Part shown: piece by piece, positions 11,096 to 22,880 of the stretch
Position numbering within the stretch: the first letter of the stretch is position 1
Layout: every line of letters begins with the position of its first letter
From: Posidonia oceanica
Taxonomy: Eukaryota; Streptophyta; Magnoliopsida; Alismatales; Posidoniaceae
Reading direction: 5' to 3'
Length of the DNA stretch: 64,000 nucleotides
Assembly (NCBI GenBank): GCA_037176725.1
Contig: JAZBRS010000020.1
Span: 100,458,501 to 100,522,500 of the forward strand
Translations under genes and position numbers: made by a program
Notes under the pieces: generated by a model
Databases searched by the model: none
What the model was told of the DNA's origin: nothing
What the model saw: the letters and a program-made list of their open reading frames with translations, nothing else

Positions 11096-12915
11096 TAAAC
11101 TAACTGACAGGGCTTCTCTGCAATGTAATATAGTTTACAAATGCATTTAAATGATTGAAGAATGCACAGTGGACTTAAATGCAATTAAAGTAAGCTACTG
11201 GGCTTTTATGCAATGCAATATAGTTTCAAAATGCATTTAAATGAATGAATGAATGCACAGTGGACTTAAATGCAATTAAAGTAAGCTACTGGGCTTTTCT
11301 GCAATGCAATATGATTCTAAAAATGATTTAAATGAAATCTAAATCAAAGCAGGACCTAAATGCAAACAAAAGAACTAGCTGGACTTTATTTCAATGCAGC
11401 AAATAATGAATTAAAACTTAAGTAGCTATAGTTCTACAGTGTCGCCCGACACTGTAGAACTGCGTCGGGGAAGAGGGGGGAGCGACGGCGATGCGGCGGG
11501 CTTTCGGCCAAGCGGAGGCGTTCGGAGGTTGGAGACAGTCTGTCCGGAGGCGAGGGAGGTGTGAGCGGAGCACGGCGGCGTCTAGAGTGCTCTGTCAACC
11601 TCGGTGGGTAGTTGCAGGTATGGCTGCGGTAGAGGAGGAGATGCTGGTGGACAGTAGGGCTCGCTCGGCACATGGCCGAGCATTTGGAGGTCCAAAGAGG
11701 TGATCTGGAGGTGAGGGGAGCGTTTGGTGCAGCGGAGCTCGGTCGCGGATGGTGGACATCATCGGGGAAGAAGGTGGAGTCCGGCGAGGCGAAAGGGGCA
11801 GACTCGAACCAAAACCCAAAGGTGATAGGCTAGGAAGCAAGATGGGACCTTAACGAAGCTAAAGGGCAAGTCCAATACCTGTGCGCACGCTCAGAGAGGT
11901 CTGTCAACCTCGGATGGGTGCGGTAGAGGTGCTGCGAGGAGAGGTGGCGCTGGCGGCGTTGGAGGGCTTCTAGCACGATCGGAGCAAGTCAATGGAGTTG
12001 AGGAGAAGGTCTGAGAGCCGGTGGATTGTCTGCTCTTCCTCTCTATGCTTGGATTGAAGAAATGGGTCTCTGTGTATTTTCCTCCCTTTTTTCCTCTTTG
12101 TAGCTCTCTCTATGGGTCTGGCCTTGCAGTTGGACTCGTGGAGGATCGCTTGAGGTGGAGAGGAGTTGCTATGGGTGGTGTGCTACTGTGTGAGGTCGAC
12201 TGGGTGCTACAGCTATGGAGGGAAGAGATGGGTTGCTCTACTGTGGTGAGCTGCTGCTGTTACGTGGATTGGGATTGCTCTGGTTCTATGGATGTGTGGA
12301 GGTGTGGTGAAGCAAGGAGGTTAATGAGGAACTGTGGGGAAGCAAGCCAGAGGCAATGGAAGGAGGTGGGCTACTGTTTTATTGGGGAGGCAAACAATGG
12401 CTGCCGTTGATGTGGATCTGAGATCCAAAATCGACGGCCAAGAGGGAGGTGGTGGCAGGAGGTTGAGGTGCTTGTGTGCGGTTGGCTGGAGTGGCAGAGG
12501 AGGTGGGAATTTGCAGGAGGTCGTGGGTTATGCAGCTGCCAAAAAGTGAGGGAGCCAGGTGTGTGTGATATCAGTGGAGGTTGAAGAAGAGAGGGAAAAA
12601 AGAAATAAAATCTGAATTGAGCCTGGATCAATGGGCTAAGGCTTAAGGCTGTGAAGTGTGTAATGGCATAAAATGAGAAAATAAAAGGAGGAAGGCTAAA
12701 TTTAGGCAGTGGGCTGCAATGCATGGGTTGTGATGTGAAAATGGGTTGATAAATGGTTTGAGCCATGGGCTTGAGGTGGAAATGGGGGAATTTAGGGTTT
12801 GCATGGGTTTGGGAATAAATGGGAAATTGGTTGGAAAAAAAGAGTGAATTAGGGTTTGAAAAAAATGAGATTAAAAATGGGGATTAGGACCTTGGTTCAA
12901 AATGGGGTGTCTACA
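11096..12915 (-). mobile_element. Tat-type LTR, minus orientation, 3'-truncated
   Basis: The reverse complement begins TGTAGACACCCC at 12915 and follows the first 1.8 kb of the plus-strand LTR (5733-7516). It then stops within the AT-rich tandem repeats. Its outer end is followed by ATATT, the same 5 bp that precede the plus-strand LTR. Long frames here (12021-12549 plus, 12371-12766 minus) mirror those of the other arm. Confidence 0.85.
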
Positions 12916-12920
12916 ATATT
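12916..12920. repeat. Target-site duplication, right copy (ATATT)
   Basis: This is identical to 5728-5732 and directly abuts the inverted LTR end. It pairs the two outer ends of the 7.18-kb composite. Confidence 0.7.
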
Positions 12921-13117
12921 ATATATATTAACATATGGATCGGTTCTTGGTTCGATTCGGTTAACCATACTTAGAACCAAAAACCAAACCATTAGGAGTG
13001 GTTCTAAAATTTGAGAACACAATCAAACTTTTAAAAAGAGCTAAATCGAAACGAGCCATAAAAAATGATTCGACTCTATTCGGTTAACCTATTCTGACTA
13101 AACCGTGTGCACCCCTA
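12921..13117. mobile_element. hAT-like non-autonomous element, right half
   Basis: The end CCGTGTGCACCCCTA and the inner strings GATCGGTTCTTGGTTCG and GGTTAACCATAC closely match the right half of the complete element at 22690-22880. The left half and left terminal inverted repeat are not found next to it. The 8 bp beyond the end are TCGTCAAC, with no partner identified. Confidence 0.65.
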
Positions 13118-13590
13118 TCGTCAACCCCCTTATTACTATCGACATTGTCATCGTTATCCTCCTCTTTCATCGTTATGTCTCTTTTTATCTTGCTGTTGTC
13201 ATTATTGTCGTCCTCCTTTGTCGTCAATGTCATCATTGTCCTCATCCTCTGCCTGTACAATCGTCCCTTTTCCCTTAGTTGTCGACATTATCTTTGTTGT
13301 TCTCCTCCTCCTTTATCATTATCGTATTTTTTCCCTTATTGATGTCATCATCGTCTCCTTTTCGCTTACGCTATCATCATCGCCATCCTTCTTGACCTCT
13401 GTCGTTAATGTCATCCTCCTCTATCATCGTCCATTTTCACTTTGTTGTCAACATTGTCTTTTTAGACCTCCTCCTCCTTTATCTCACTGTCTTTGTCAAC
13501 ATTGTCTTTGTCTTTGTCAATATTGCTATCATTGTCATCCTCTTCCTCCTCCTTAGTCATCATAGTAGTTCTCTCCTTCTTGAGAGGGCA
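13118..13590. repeat. CT-rich degenerate simple sequence
   Basis: This is a degenerate mixture of TCATCGTC, TCCTCC and TTATC strings. It produces a serine-, leucine- and histidine-rich open frame (13107-13556) that I do not regard as a gene. Confidence 0.75.
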
Positions 13591-14616
13591 TAATAGTACA
13601 TTCACCTAATATCATTTTTATAATATTAAAACTCAAGACATGTTTATATATGCTAGTGTACCAATTTTTGTATCATAAAAATGCTACTACAAACTCGTCG
13701 CTCATTGAACTGAGATTAATTATACTATGATTCCTTACATCTAATGTATTGTAGCATCTCTTTTAATCTAATAATTTTTTTAGGATGAACAAGTGTTGAC
13801 TTGATGACATTTATTGAAAAAGATGACACATTATATGGAGAAAAATATCATTTAGTGATACATCTAATAATGTATAAATTGTATTAGCTAGCTAATTGTT
13901 TGTGTACATTAGTTCTTAACATTCTTAATTTCAAGTCTAATTCATGGAATGGGGTTTTATTTGGATTTTTTTTTTTGTGGAATACAAAGGCTTATCATAG
14001 ATTTTTCGAAACATAAGGTTTGGTAGTGAAATTGAGAAACCCTAGGGTATTTTTATGGAAAAATCTTATATGTATCCAAGATACAAGTGTAGATGGATTG
14101 AACGAATTTTAGAAAAATGCTTCTTTTGAGAGGAAAGGGACAACAAGGGGCTCTTTTGAATGAATTATCATAGAATAAAACCAAACAGTACGCAGCACGT
14201 GTATGCTTTGTGATTACACGAATGTTTTCTTTTCTTGTTTAGAGTCTTCACATTGAATCGTGGTCATGGTTAAACTCTGTTAAAAACCTGAAATAATCTA
14301 CAACATAAGATACATACAATATAAATTAAAAATGGAAGAAAAAGACAAATTAACCAGTAGTTACCTATCTTTCATTATCCTAAATTACTAGTCTTTATAT
14401 TGATTCTAAACCTATAAGTGTTTAAATTGTGGTGAGTATTTAAATTTAGAGTCAATAAGAGTACTACAAAAAGAAGCAAGTCCTTTTAGCAAATTTTAGC
14501 CATTCAAGGAGGGAATGTTGAGGTGTTCATTCATTTATAAGGTACTAAATTACAATAACCATATAAACAATATCAACTGAATAAAGGTAAAGACAAAAGT
14601 AACTCAAGTCGTTTAG
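13591..14616. other. AT-rich sequence, nothing recognised
   Basis: There is no open frame, repeat partner or domain that I can identify. It is the host sequence into which the element at 14622 inserted. Confidence 0.45.
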
Positions 14617-14621
14617 GAAAC
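14617..14621. repeat. Target-site duplication, left (GAAAC)
   Basis: GAAAC directly before TGTAGATATCCC is repeated directly after the right LTR at 21203-21207. Confidence 0.85.
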
Positions 14622-16087
14622 TGTAGATATCCCATTTTCGAATTTCTGAGAGTTCTTATAAGATAGAGACCTTGAGGCGCCCCAAATCACATGTTTAAAG
14701 TGTTGATAACACATTTCCCAGATCTTTCGTAATTTCTGCGAAGCATCGCTTGATCCTACTTGCCTCAGGTTGTTGGTTGTGGCAGAGCTGACGCGCTCAG
14801 ACTCACAACAAGTCTGAGTACCTTGAGTGTCCTTCATTTTTACTCAGATTCGTGGCAGATTTGAGTTAAAGAAGATGTCTTCATGATTTTATAGACTATC
14901 TAAAGGTTCCCGACCTTTTATCAAGTTTTCTCTGGATAGAAGCTAAGAGCTAGAGCTAGGAATGAACTGAGCTTGCTAGTTGCCAGCTGGGAAGGCGACA
15001 TGGATAGACGCCCTTTGAATAGGCGACTAACCTAGACGTCATCGTAGTAGGCGACTAACTGTCGTGGGCTCTTTTAACTGTCTCTTGCAGTTATTTTTGA
15101 CGGCTGTTTCCCACAACCCCACCAACTGTTAGATGCCAACATAACCGGCGACTAACGGTCGTGGAACTGCAATGGTTATTTCCCATGATCCCCTCTTCCA
15201 ATAGACGCCAACGTAATCGATGACTAATGGTCGTGGAATTGCAACAGTTTTTTCCCATGATCCCTTGACCGATAGATGCCAACATAACCGGCGACTAATG
15301 ACCGTGGCCTCCATCGAATCGAATTTCCACTATTTTCCCACGAGTACTTGAGCGGTTGCTGGCCTTAGGCGCCTACATATGCGACGACTGACAATAACAG
15401 CCACTTTTCTTCTAGAAACTTCTATGTGTCATGTTTGAAGCCCCCGACCAAGTGTGAGAAAAACACTCCCTATTAGTTCAAGAGAGAGAAATTCCCTTTA
15501 GATCTTTAGGGTTTTGAGTTTCCACATTCAGAGAGCTAGAGTTTTCAATCCAGAAACTCTACCCTGTCCCATCTTCAAAAGAGGAATCCTAGCTTCTACT
15601 TTCAATCTAGAAATCCTAGGTCCCAAAGATCTTGAGCCAAGCCGGAGCTCCGACCGTGCTCCACTTCTACTCCACTGCATACAACACGAGGGTGAAGGGA
15701 GTATCTTCTTCCAATCTTTTCATTTCATATTGCATTTCTTAAAATAGGACCCATAGCATATGCATGTGGAGAGCAACCCCCAATTAGTATTAGATTTATT
15801 TGTTTCTAGTATTCTCTATTCTTCTTTGTTATCATTTACTACACACCAACTTACCTAGATCTCTTGTTTTTGTTTATTTATTTTGAAGGAAAGGAAACGC
15901 TCACGTAACACGAGGAAGCGATTGGACGACATCCTACCGTCGATCCAGTGAGCCGAGTACCCACATCATCTACGTCTCCCCAGGCGCCATGTCCGCCCAT
16001 TGATAAGTGGTGATCACATCAAGCTGTTGACGTCGTGGAAGCGCCGGCATCTTCATTCAGACACCCTTCCTCAAATCCACATCCACA
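14622..16087 (+). mobile_element. 5' LTR of Tat-like, pol-less element
   Basis: This 1466-bp LTR starts TGTAGATATCCC and ends ATCCACA. From about 14930 it is repeated at 19998-21202. Relative to the right copy it lacks about 50 bp near 15430-15440, including the TATAAATA box present at 20522. Its own promoter is therefore probably dead. The right copy in turn lacks the first 310 bp. Confidence 0.88.
15115..15305 (+). repeat. Three about 70-bp tandem repeats in U3
   Basis: Each unit reads roughly AGA(T/C)GCCAAC(A/G)TAA(C/T), then GACTAA(C/T)GGTCGTGGAA, then GCAA-GGTT, then TTTCCCA(T/C)GATCCC. The right LTR carries the same three units at about 20200-20385. Repeats at this place in a U3 region often bind transcription factors; that role is an inference. 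Confidence 0.7.
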
Positions 16088-16110
16088 GATCTGCCGATCA
16101 CGGTGGGACT
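16088..16110 (+). other. Putative primer-binding site
   Basis: Directly after the LTR end the sequence is GATCTGCCGATCACGGTGGG. The LTR at 40543 is followed by the related GATTGGCGATCACGGTGAG. The position and the shared string suggest a tRNA primer site, but I could not assign the tRNA. Confidence 0.5.
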
Positions 16111-17457
16111 CGGCTTTAGCCAACCCTCTGTGCTACGTGAGTTTTTTCCTTCCTTCCTTCATTTACATCTTTTGATCTAGTTGTTTCTTTCTTTTTTTTT
16201 CGATTTAGGAGGCCGTGTGCCTAGGTTTTCACAACTCCTAAACCCCGTAGTGTTTTTTGTCATTAGAACAGTTTTTCTAACCCAACCACCTTGATCTTAA
16301 GGCAAGAGGTCTCGTTAGCACTTTGAGGCAACGACAACCTCCTGTCCAGGGTCTTAGAGGGTCGGGTCACTACTGTTCTGAAAAACAGAGAACTCTGATT
16401 TCCAGCGGCCCAGTAATTCGGCGCCTGAGTTAGTTGCAGTTCACTGCAGCGACCTCTCAAGGCGCACCCATTACAGGCGACTGGATCTGGGTGTTTATTT
16501 CACTGCAGATCGTTTATTATTTTCAGTAGCTTGCATTGCTTTTCTTTTAGATCTACAGTAGTTTAAAAACTGATTAACATCTTGTTCACCGTAATTTTAG
16601 CTTTTTATTCGGATTTTAGGTTTGTCTGTGTCCACCCTTAAGGTGGAAACTATTTTATTGATATCAAAGTTAAAGTTCCTTGAGATCTCTTTCTCTAACT
16701 AAAATAATCAAACAGAGCGAACCGGGCCAATGCAAGTCGCTCATCTATACTCTGTTTGGTTAGAATAGTTAGGTTAAGAACTCAAGGTGTCCTAGGATTT
16801 TAGTAGATACTTGACACTTTGATATTCTCTGTTTATTTACTGTTTTGTGGTTTGTTAAGTGCCGAGCCTAAGGACAGAATCCTAGGTGGTGGGTCCCTCT
16901 TTAGAGAGACAAGCCCGCCATCTAGGCCCTCTTGGTGGACCTTGAAGAAGGTCAAAGAGTGGTACCTGTAAGCCAAAAATCCCAGTTAATTGTGGACACA
17001 CAGGTTTAATTAACTGATTAAATATTCACTTTAACAAGTAAAACCTACGATCTATCTAAAACATTGCACTGTTTTATTTTCTTGTTTGTTGCGCGGTCTG
17101 TCTAGAACAGACCTTGGCTGCTGGAAGAACAGGGCTTAAGCCGCCTATTCAGAAGGCGCCTCGTTCAGCCGCCCTTTCAAACAGTTACTTGTTTGGTCGC
17201 CTGACCTATGGGCAACGGCAGGGTAGACGTTCTGTTCCAGTGTGCATTGTTTGTAGGGATTAAACTGTCACCATTAACAGGTTGCATGAGCATCAGAACA
17301 GCAATCGTTTACTGTTTACTATTTTATTTTTACTTTCATCGAGTCTATATTAAGTAGTGTCATTGAGTCTGTAATTTCCCTTTTTTTCCAGTTTTCTGTA
17401 ATAATTTAAAAGACAATCTCACAATAGAGCTTTATCGGCCGAGTCAAGAGTGCATCA
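16111..17457 (+). other. Leader between LTR and gag, no coding domain
   Basis: This is about 1.35 kb with no recognisable protein. Long leaders before gag are usual in Tat-type elements. Open frames here (for example 16263-16460 minus) look random. Confidence 0.5.
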
Positions 17458-19600
17458 ATGCGACCTCTGTCTCAACCTCTTCCTCTACGGCGCAATCAAG
17501 TCTAGGCCCAGATGGGTTCTTTTACAGAGCTTCAACTTCACAAGCACAAGAGCTAGAAACTCCTAACTTTGCACAAGGACTTGAAGGAGAGAGAGGAGTA
17601 AGCCACTCCCAAACATGGAGTACCTCGTTTGCACACACACTTTCCAAAGTAACTTCCCCATTAGTGTCGCCTACATCGACTGCTTCCTATCTATCTAAGG
17701 AAGCGACTAATGAGATCTACCAACTCCTGGCACGGCACCACCATCCCTCATTTAAGAGCCTACAAACGTCATCCATCCACCAACCTTCTTTCCTAAACCC
17801 TCACCAAAACTCACTAATCACGCGCACTCACACATACACCACGCCACTAAACCCCACTATAAATTTCCCTACTCAAAATTCATTCATGCAATGCCACGCA
17901 ACCGCAACCTATCATTCCATGCATCAAACCATGCCATCATACAAAACCTACCAACAACCACAATATCCCAGGACATCATACCAACCACAGTATCCCAGAA
18001 TAACACACTCACCACAACCTCCTACTAACACACAATCATACTACACTCCACTTCAAACCCAACCCTTCTCTCCACCATACGACCCTCTATCACCACCGTT
18101 CCACCAAACACATGGGCACCTAAACCAGGGACAACAAGCCATGCTAGGACAGGACATCAAAAGAATGATCTCAGAAGCACTCATAGAGGCAGGGGTTACA
18201 CATAAAGCACCGATAGGGTTTGACATGTCTAAATTTCCTCATTTTGTTCTTCCACAGGGATTCAAAATGCCAAAAATGAGGAAATACAGTGGAACAGAGG
18301 ATCTAAGACGCCATCTAGCCACATTTGTTATGGATGCTCTACCCTATCAGTACGATAACAGGCTTATTATCTACCTCTTCTTCAAGAGCTTAGAGGGAGA
18401 AACACTGGGATTGTTCAACATGCTCATAGCATATGATCTCAGTAGCTTCAAGATGGTCCAAGAAAAATTTCTGCTACAATATGGCCATCCCATCTAGCAC
18501 GAGCCTACAATGAGCGATCTCCTCGCTGAAAGAATGAAACCTGATGAGGAGTTTGCTACTTTTGCAAGCAGATGAAAAGACATGGCTGCAAGGTCCAAAT
18601 GCCACATTCCTGAAAACCAAGCAGTTGAGATCATTTCCCGAAACACTACAGGAGCACTCAAAACAAGGCTACTGATGAGTGACCTCCACACATACCCTCA
18701 ACTATACGAGCGTGCTGTTAGAGTCCTCCGTCACAAAGAAGAGTTACCATTCTTGGAACCCGAAGGAAGGGGCAAGAAGACAACCTCTAGCTATACACTG
18801 GAAGGCGTCACTAATAACATGGCCCAGGTCTCAATTCAACAAAAGCAAAAGGGGTAAAGGAACCCCCAATATCAGTCCGGGCAATCGTTTCTGGTCCAAG
18901 GGCAACCGGCATAGTACCAGGGGCAGTTAGTGTAGCCAATACAGTATCAACAACAACCGCCACCTGACTACCTGGTATATGCCCAGCAAGGATGGACAAA
19001 TAATGCATACCAGGGGCAACAACAGGGGCAGAGGAACTACCATAGCATCTCTCCACCACGAAACTACAAGGGCCCTCAGAGGTAAAGCTACCTGCTGCTT
19101 CTTGAATCAATCCCTGATACATTTAGGATGCTGGTTGGAAATGGAGATTTACGACTCCTTGAACCCAGGCCAAATTTTTCGAGCACTGATATGTCCAAGC
19201 ACTGCCCTTATCATCAAAACCATGGGCACACCCTTGAAGAATGCTTTACTGTCATGATAAGTTACATAATCTTAATGACATGGGTGAAATTATGTGGCCC
19301 GAGCTTAAAGCCAGACTGAAAGCAACTCAAGGGGACCAGCAAGTGATGCAGATACACCAAGAGCCCTTGTTCAACCACCGAGTGGCTCACGCGGATGTAG
19401 AGATCATTTTATCAGCTGCTCGATCTGAGTTTGCAACCATCCTATGTAGACAAGCAGATTCGGAACAAAACCCATCGAGCGAAGAGGACCTTAATCCCAA
19501 GGCACCCTCAACACCCACTCTGAATTCTCATATGCTCCAGAACTTAACAGAAGAAGACTGGTCGCCCATTTATGATGAGTACACTGACACAGACTAGTGC
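17458..19600 (+). pseudogene. gag: Tat-type gag, interrupted by stops and frameshifts
   Basis: The main open block is 17664-18497. It has a Pro/Gln/Tyr/His-rich N-terminal half, then the conserved retrotransposon gag region (GFDMSKFPHFVLPQGFKMPKM, LIIYLFFKSLEGE, LSSFKMVQEKFLLQY). A stop at 18495 interrupts it. Homology continues with FATFASR, KDMAARS, ALKTRLLMSDLHTYPQLYERAVRVL (18540-18760) and, after frameshifts, a zinc-knuckle-like CPYHQNHGHTLEEC near 19205-19245. The acidic tail ends with DEYTDTD at 19597. Gag forms the cytoplasmic particle that packages element RNA. A stop follows the ATG at 17458 within 16 codons, so the true start is uncertain. The gags at 42218, 44050 and 53485 (minus) are relatives. 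Confidence 0.8.
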
Positions 19601-19997
19601 GGTGAGAAGACCGTGGGTTCTCTGATATCGCAACACCTAATTCAAGAAGACCAGTCACCCACTTATGATGAGTATGCCGACTCAGACTGGTATGAAGCAG
19701 AAGCCATACTCAACTCACCGCTCTAAGCAGCACAACCAGGAGTTGATCCTCCTCCCAAGCTGCCTGATCCTACAAGAGGACACACTAGGGGCAGTCATGA
19801 ACACTGTGTTCATAAAGGAGAGGTTAATACAGGGCATATCAGTGGTCGTACTTCAAAAGGAGGAGGAAATCTGATAGCCTCACTCCAAGACAAGGCCATC
19901 AGGGGCACATCGCCTGGAACGGGTCAGAATGAGTCCGACTCTGACCCTCTGAAAGTAAGGACTGGGCGCAAACCAAAAGAATGACAAGAATATGTTC
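19601..19997 (+). other. Post-gag remnant and deletion junction
   Basis: A short post-gag remnant repeats the DEYADSDWYEAE motif and then runs without pol homology directly into the middle of the 3' LTR at about 19998. Protease, RT, RNase H, integrase and the first 310 bp of the 3' LTR are absent. One deletion could have removed all of them. Confidence 0.65.
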
Positions 19998-21202
19998 TCT
20001 CTGGATAGAACCTAAGAGCTAGAGCTAAGAATGAACTGAGCTTGCTAGTTGCCAGCTGGGAAGGCGACATGGATAGACGCCCTTTGAACAGGCGACTAAC
20101 CTAGACGTCATCGTAGCAGGCGACTAACTGTCGTGGGCTCCTTTAACCATCTCTTGCAGTTATTTTTGATGGTTGTTTCCCACAACCCCATCAACTGTTA
20201 GACGCCAACATAATCGGTGACTAATGGTTGTAGAACCGCAACGGTTATTTCCCACGATCCCCTCTTCAGATAGACGCCAACGTAACCGATGACTAACGGT
20301 TGTGGAACTGCAACAGTTTTTTCCCACGATCCCTTGACCGATAGACTCCAACATAACCGGCGACTAATGATCGTGGCCTCCATCGAATCGAATTTCCACT
20401 ATTTTCCCACGAGTACTTGAGCGGTTGCTGGTCTTAGGCGCCTACATATGTGGCGACTGACAATAACTGCCACTTTTCTTCTAGAAACTTCTATGTGTCA
20501 ACCACCCACACCACTGGAGTCTATAAATAGACCCCGTGGGTCAGTGTTTGAAGCCCCCAACCAAGTGTGAGAAAAGCACTCCTTGTTAGTTCAAGAGAGA
20601 GAAATTCCCTTTAGATCTTTAGGATTTTGAGTTTCCACATTCAGAGAGCTAGACTTTTCAATCCAGAAACTCTACACCCTCCCATCTTCAAAAGAGGAAT
20701 CCTAGCTTCTACTTTCAATCTAGAAATCCTAGGTCCCAAAGATCTTGAGCCAAGCTGGAGCTCCGACCGTGCCTCCACTTCTACTCCAATGCATACAGCA
20801 TGAGGGTGAAGGGAGTATCTTCTTCTAATCTTTTTCATTTCATATTGCATTCCTTAAAATAGGACCCATAGCATATGCATGCGGGGAACAACCCCCGGTC
20901 AGTATTAGATTTATTTGTTTCTAGTATTCTCTGTTCCTCTTTGTTATCATTTACTACACACCAACTTACCTAGATCTCTTGTTTTTGTTTATTTATTTTG
21001 AAGGAAAGGAAACGCTCACGTAACACGAGGATGCCACTGGACGACATCCTACCGTCTATCCAGTGAGCTGAGTACCCACATCATCTATATCTCACCAGCC
21101 GCCTTGTCCGCCCATTGATAATTGGCGATCACATCAAGCTGTCGATGTCGTGGAAGCGCCGGCATCTTCATTCAGACACCGCCCCGCAAATCCACATCCA
21201 CA
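19998..21202 (+). mobile_element. 3' LTR of the pol-less element (5'-truncated)
   Basis: This matches the left LTR from about 14930 to its end, finishing ..ATCCACA at 21202, followed by GAAAC, the second copy of the target duplication. It keeps the TATA box missing from the left LTR. Confidence 0.88.
20522..20529 (+). promoter_or_regulatory. TATA box in 3' LTR (TATAAATA)
   Basis: TATAAATA lies in the middle of the LTR, in the expected place for the U3/R promoter. The corresponding position in the 5' LTR (near 15435) is deleted. Confidence 0.6.
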
Positions 21203-22082
21203 GAAACAAACTCATGTAAGGTGCTTAAATTCATTTATTGCAAATATTTGATTACTATACTAAGAATTGGGAACATTAACAATCCCATGAATAAGCACTT
21301 GATGCCATTAGAATTTCTTGTCTTGAGACTAGGTTTGCAGAGTATAGTGAAAAATATATCTAATTATAACTTCAAAAGTGTTCCTTAAGCCAAAAAACAT
21401 TTATGTATTACATAAGCAGGTTTTGCACTATAGTAAAGAGTATTTTTTATATAATGTATGGTAATAAAAAGCTGAATTGCAATTACTTCTAATGGAGAGA
21501 GAGTGTGTGTGCTGTATTAGAATGCAAGAAATCTGTGTTCAAAGGTTTTCTGTTTAAATGCATTCCAAAAAATCACTTAGGGAAGAGAGTCATAATATGC
21601 TATTTAATGAATTCTGAGCAGCATACCTTTGTTTTATGAGGCTTCCGTTCATGTTGACTCAGTGATTCCATTGTTTCAAAGGAGGTAAATTCTGTTCTAA
21701 TTAAAAACCAATGGTTTAGTGTACCTTTTCAAACATGCACCGGCAACATCAAACCTGAAAGGAACAGCAGAGGATGTAAGTTTAAGAAAACATGCATTCT
21801 GTCTAATTTGGATGTTAGGATGCCACTTTATTCTTGCAAAAAAATGATCCATGATAATTCGTGAAGTGTAAAGAGTGAAGAAAAAAATGGAATCGGCCAT
21901 ACCAGATCTCTAAAACTTTTTTCTAATGTGCAATTTATATGTTATTGAAGAGAAACAATGTGAGATGACTAATGGTTACTTGCATATCACATTGTGGAAG
22001 CAATAGTGTGATGGACACACTAGTTATACTGACAGCACAACAAAATGGTTATTTGCACATAGAAGTATTGCAAGCAAGAAAC
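21203..22082. other. AT-rich sequence; GAAAC duplication at its left edge
   Basis: The first five bases are the right target duplication of the preceding element. The rest is AT-rich with no secure feature. A minus-strand stretch near 21720-21770 has splice-like borders (CAG before GTTTGATG, AAAAG before GTACAC), and a short plus frame near 22040-22088 reads GYLHIEVLQARNL, but neither can be tied to a gene. Confidence 0.4.
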
Positions 22083-22090
22083 CTATGCAT
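22083..22090. repeat. 8-bp target duplication, left (CTATGCAT)
   Basis: The right partner is CTAGGCAT at 22881-22888, a 7/8 match. Eight-bp duplications are diagnostic of hAT insertions. Confidence 0.65.
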
Positions 22091-22880
22091 TAGGCGTACA
22101 CACGGTTCGGTTCGGTTCGGTTTGGTTCTAACAAGAACCATGAATCGAATCGTACTTATCAGTTCTAATAATATTGGAACCGAACCAAACCATATATATA
22201 TTTGGAATCAAATCGAACTGAACCGTTCAAAAATCGGTCGGTTCGGTTCTCGATTCCCAATGGGGAAAATAGATACCAAAATCAAATCAGCTCCATTACT
22301 TCAAGTCTGCACTTCATTTGAGATCACATCCCTCCTATCTGGCAGCAGAATCATCACCTATTTGGCCAACCTTGGATGAGATATCACCAGAGCTAGTTGC
22401 AAGAATCCAAGAGATTATTTATTCGATCTAAGAAACCTCTTGTCTAATTCAGCATGGGGGATTTTAAATAAAAAAAGGGTCAAAGAAGGTATGAAATAAG
22501 AAGCAGAACAGTTGATAGAAAAAAAGAAATAACTAATTACTGATAACAATAACAGTAAAAATAGCAGCACAAGTTGTAGTCCTATCCATTCAAAGTCATA
22601 CAATACCAAAAACAAAACCCAACTTCCAACAAGACAACAAAACCCAATAAAAACTAAACCAAAGACAAAGAGATGTAAAATAATTATATATTTATAATAT
22701 ATTGATATATGATCGGTTCTCGGTTCGGTTAATCATACCCAGAACCAATAACAAAACCACTAAGAACGGTTTCAAAATTTGAGAATCGAACCGAACCATT
22801 AAACAAATCTAAACCAAACTGAATCATCAGAAATGGTTTGGTTCGGTTAACTAGTTCTGACCGAACCGTGTGCACCCCTA
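22091..22880. mobile_element. hAT-like non-autonomous element, 790 bp
   Basis: The terminal inverted repeats are TAGGCGTACACACGGTTCGG on the left and, on the reverse strand of the right end, TAGGGGTGCACACGGTTCGG. Just inside, both ends carry repeated GGTTCGG strings, so each sub-end is also partly self-complementary. There is no transposase frame. Open frames at 21972-22379 and 22415-22615 cross or fill the element without domain similarity. The 8-bp flanking duplication supports hAT. It would depend on a transposase encoded elsewhere. Confidence 0.82.

Noticed and set aside
13107..13556. 149-codon Ser/Leu/His-rich frame
   Set aside because: It is a translation of CT-rich degenerate simple sequence; neighbouring frames are equally open.
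21697..22090. Possible host gene fragment: splice-like borders near 21720-21770 (minus) and a C2-domain-like GYLHIEVLQARNL at 22040-22088 (plus)
   Set aside because: The two hints are on opposite strands, very short, and not supported by neighbouring exons.
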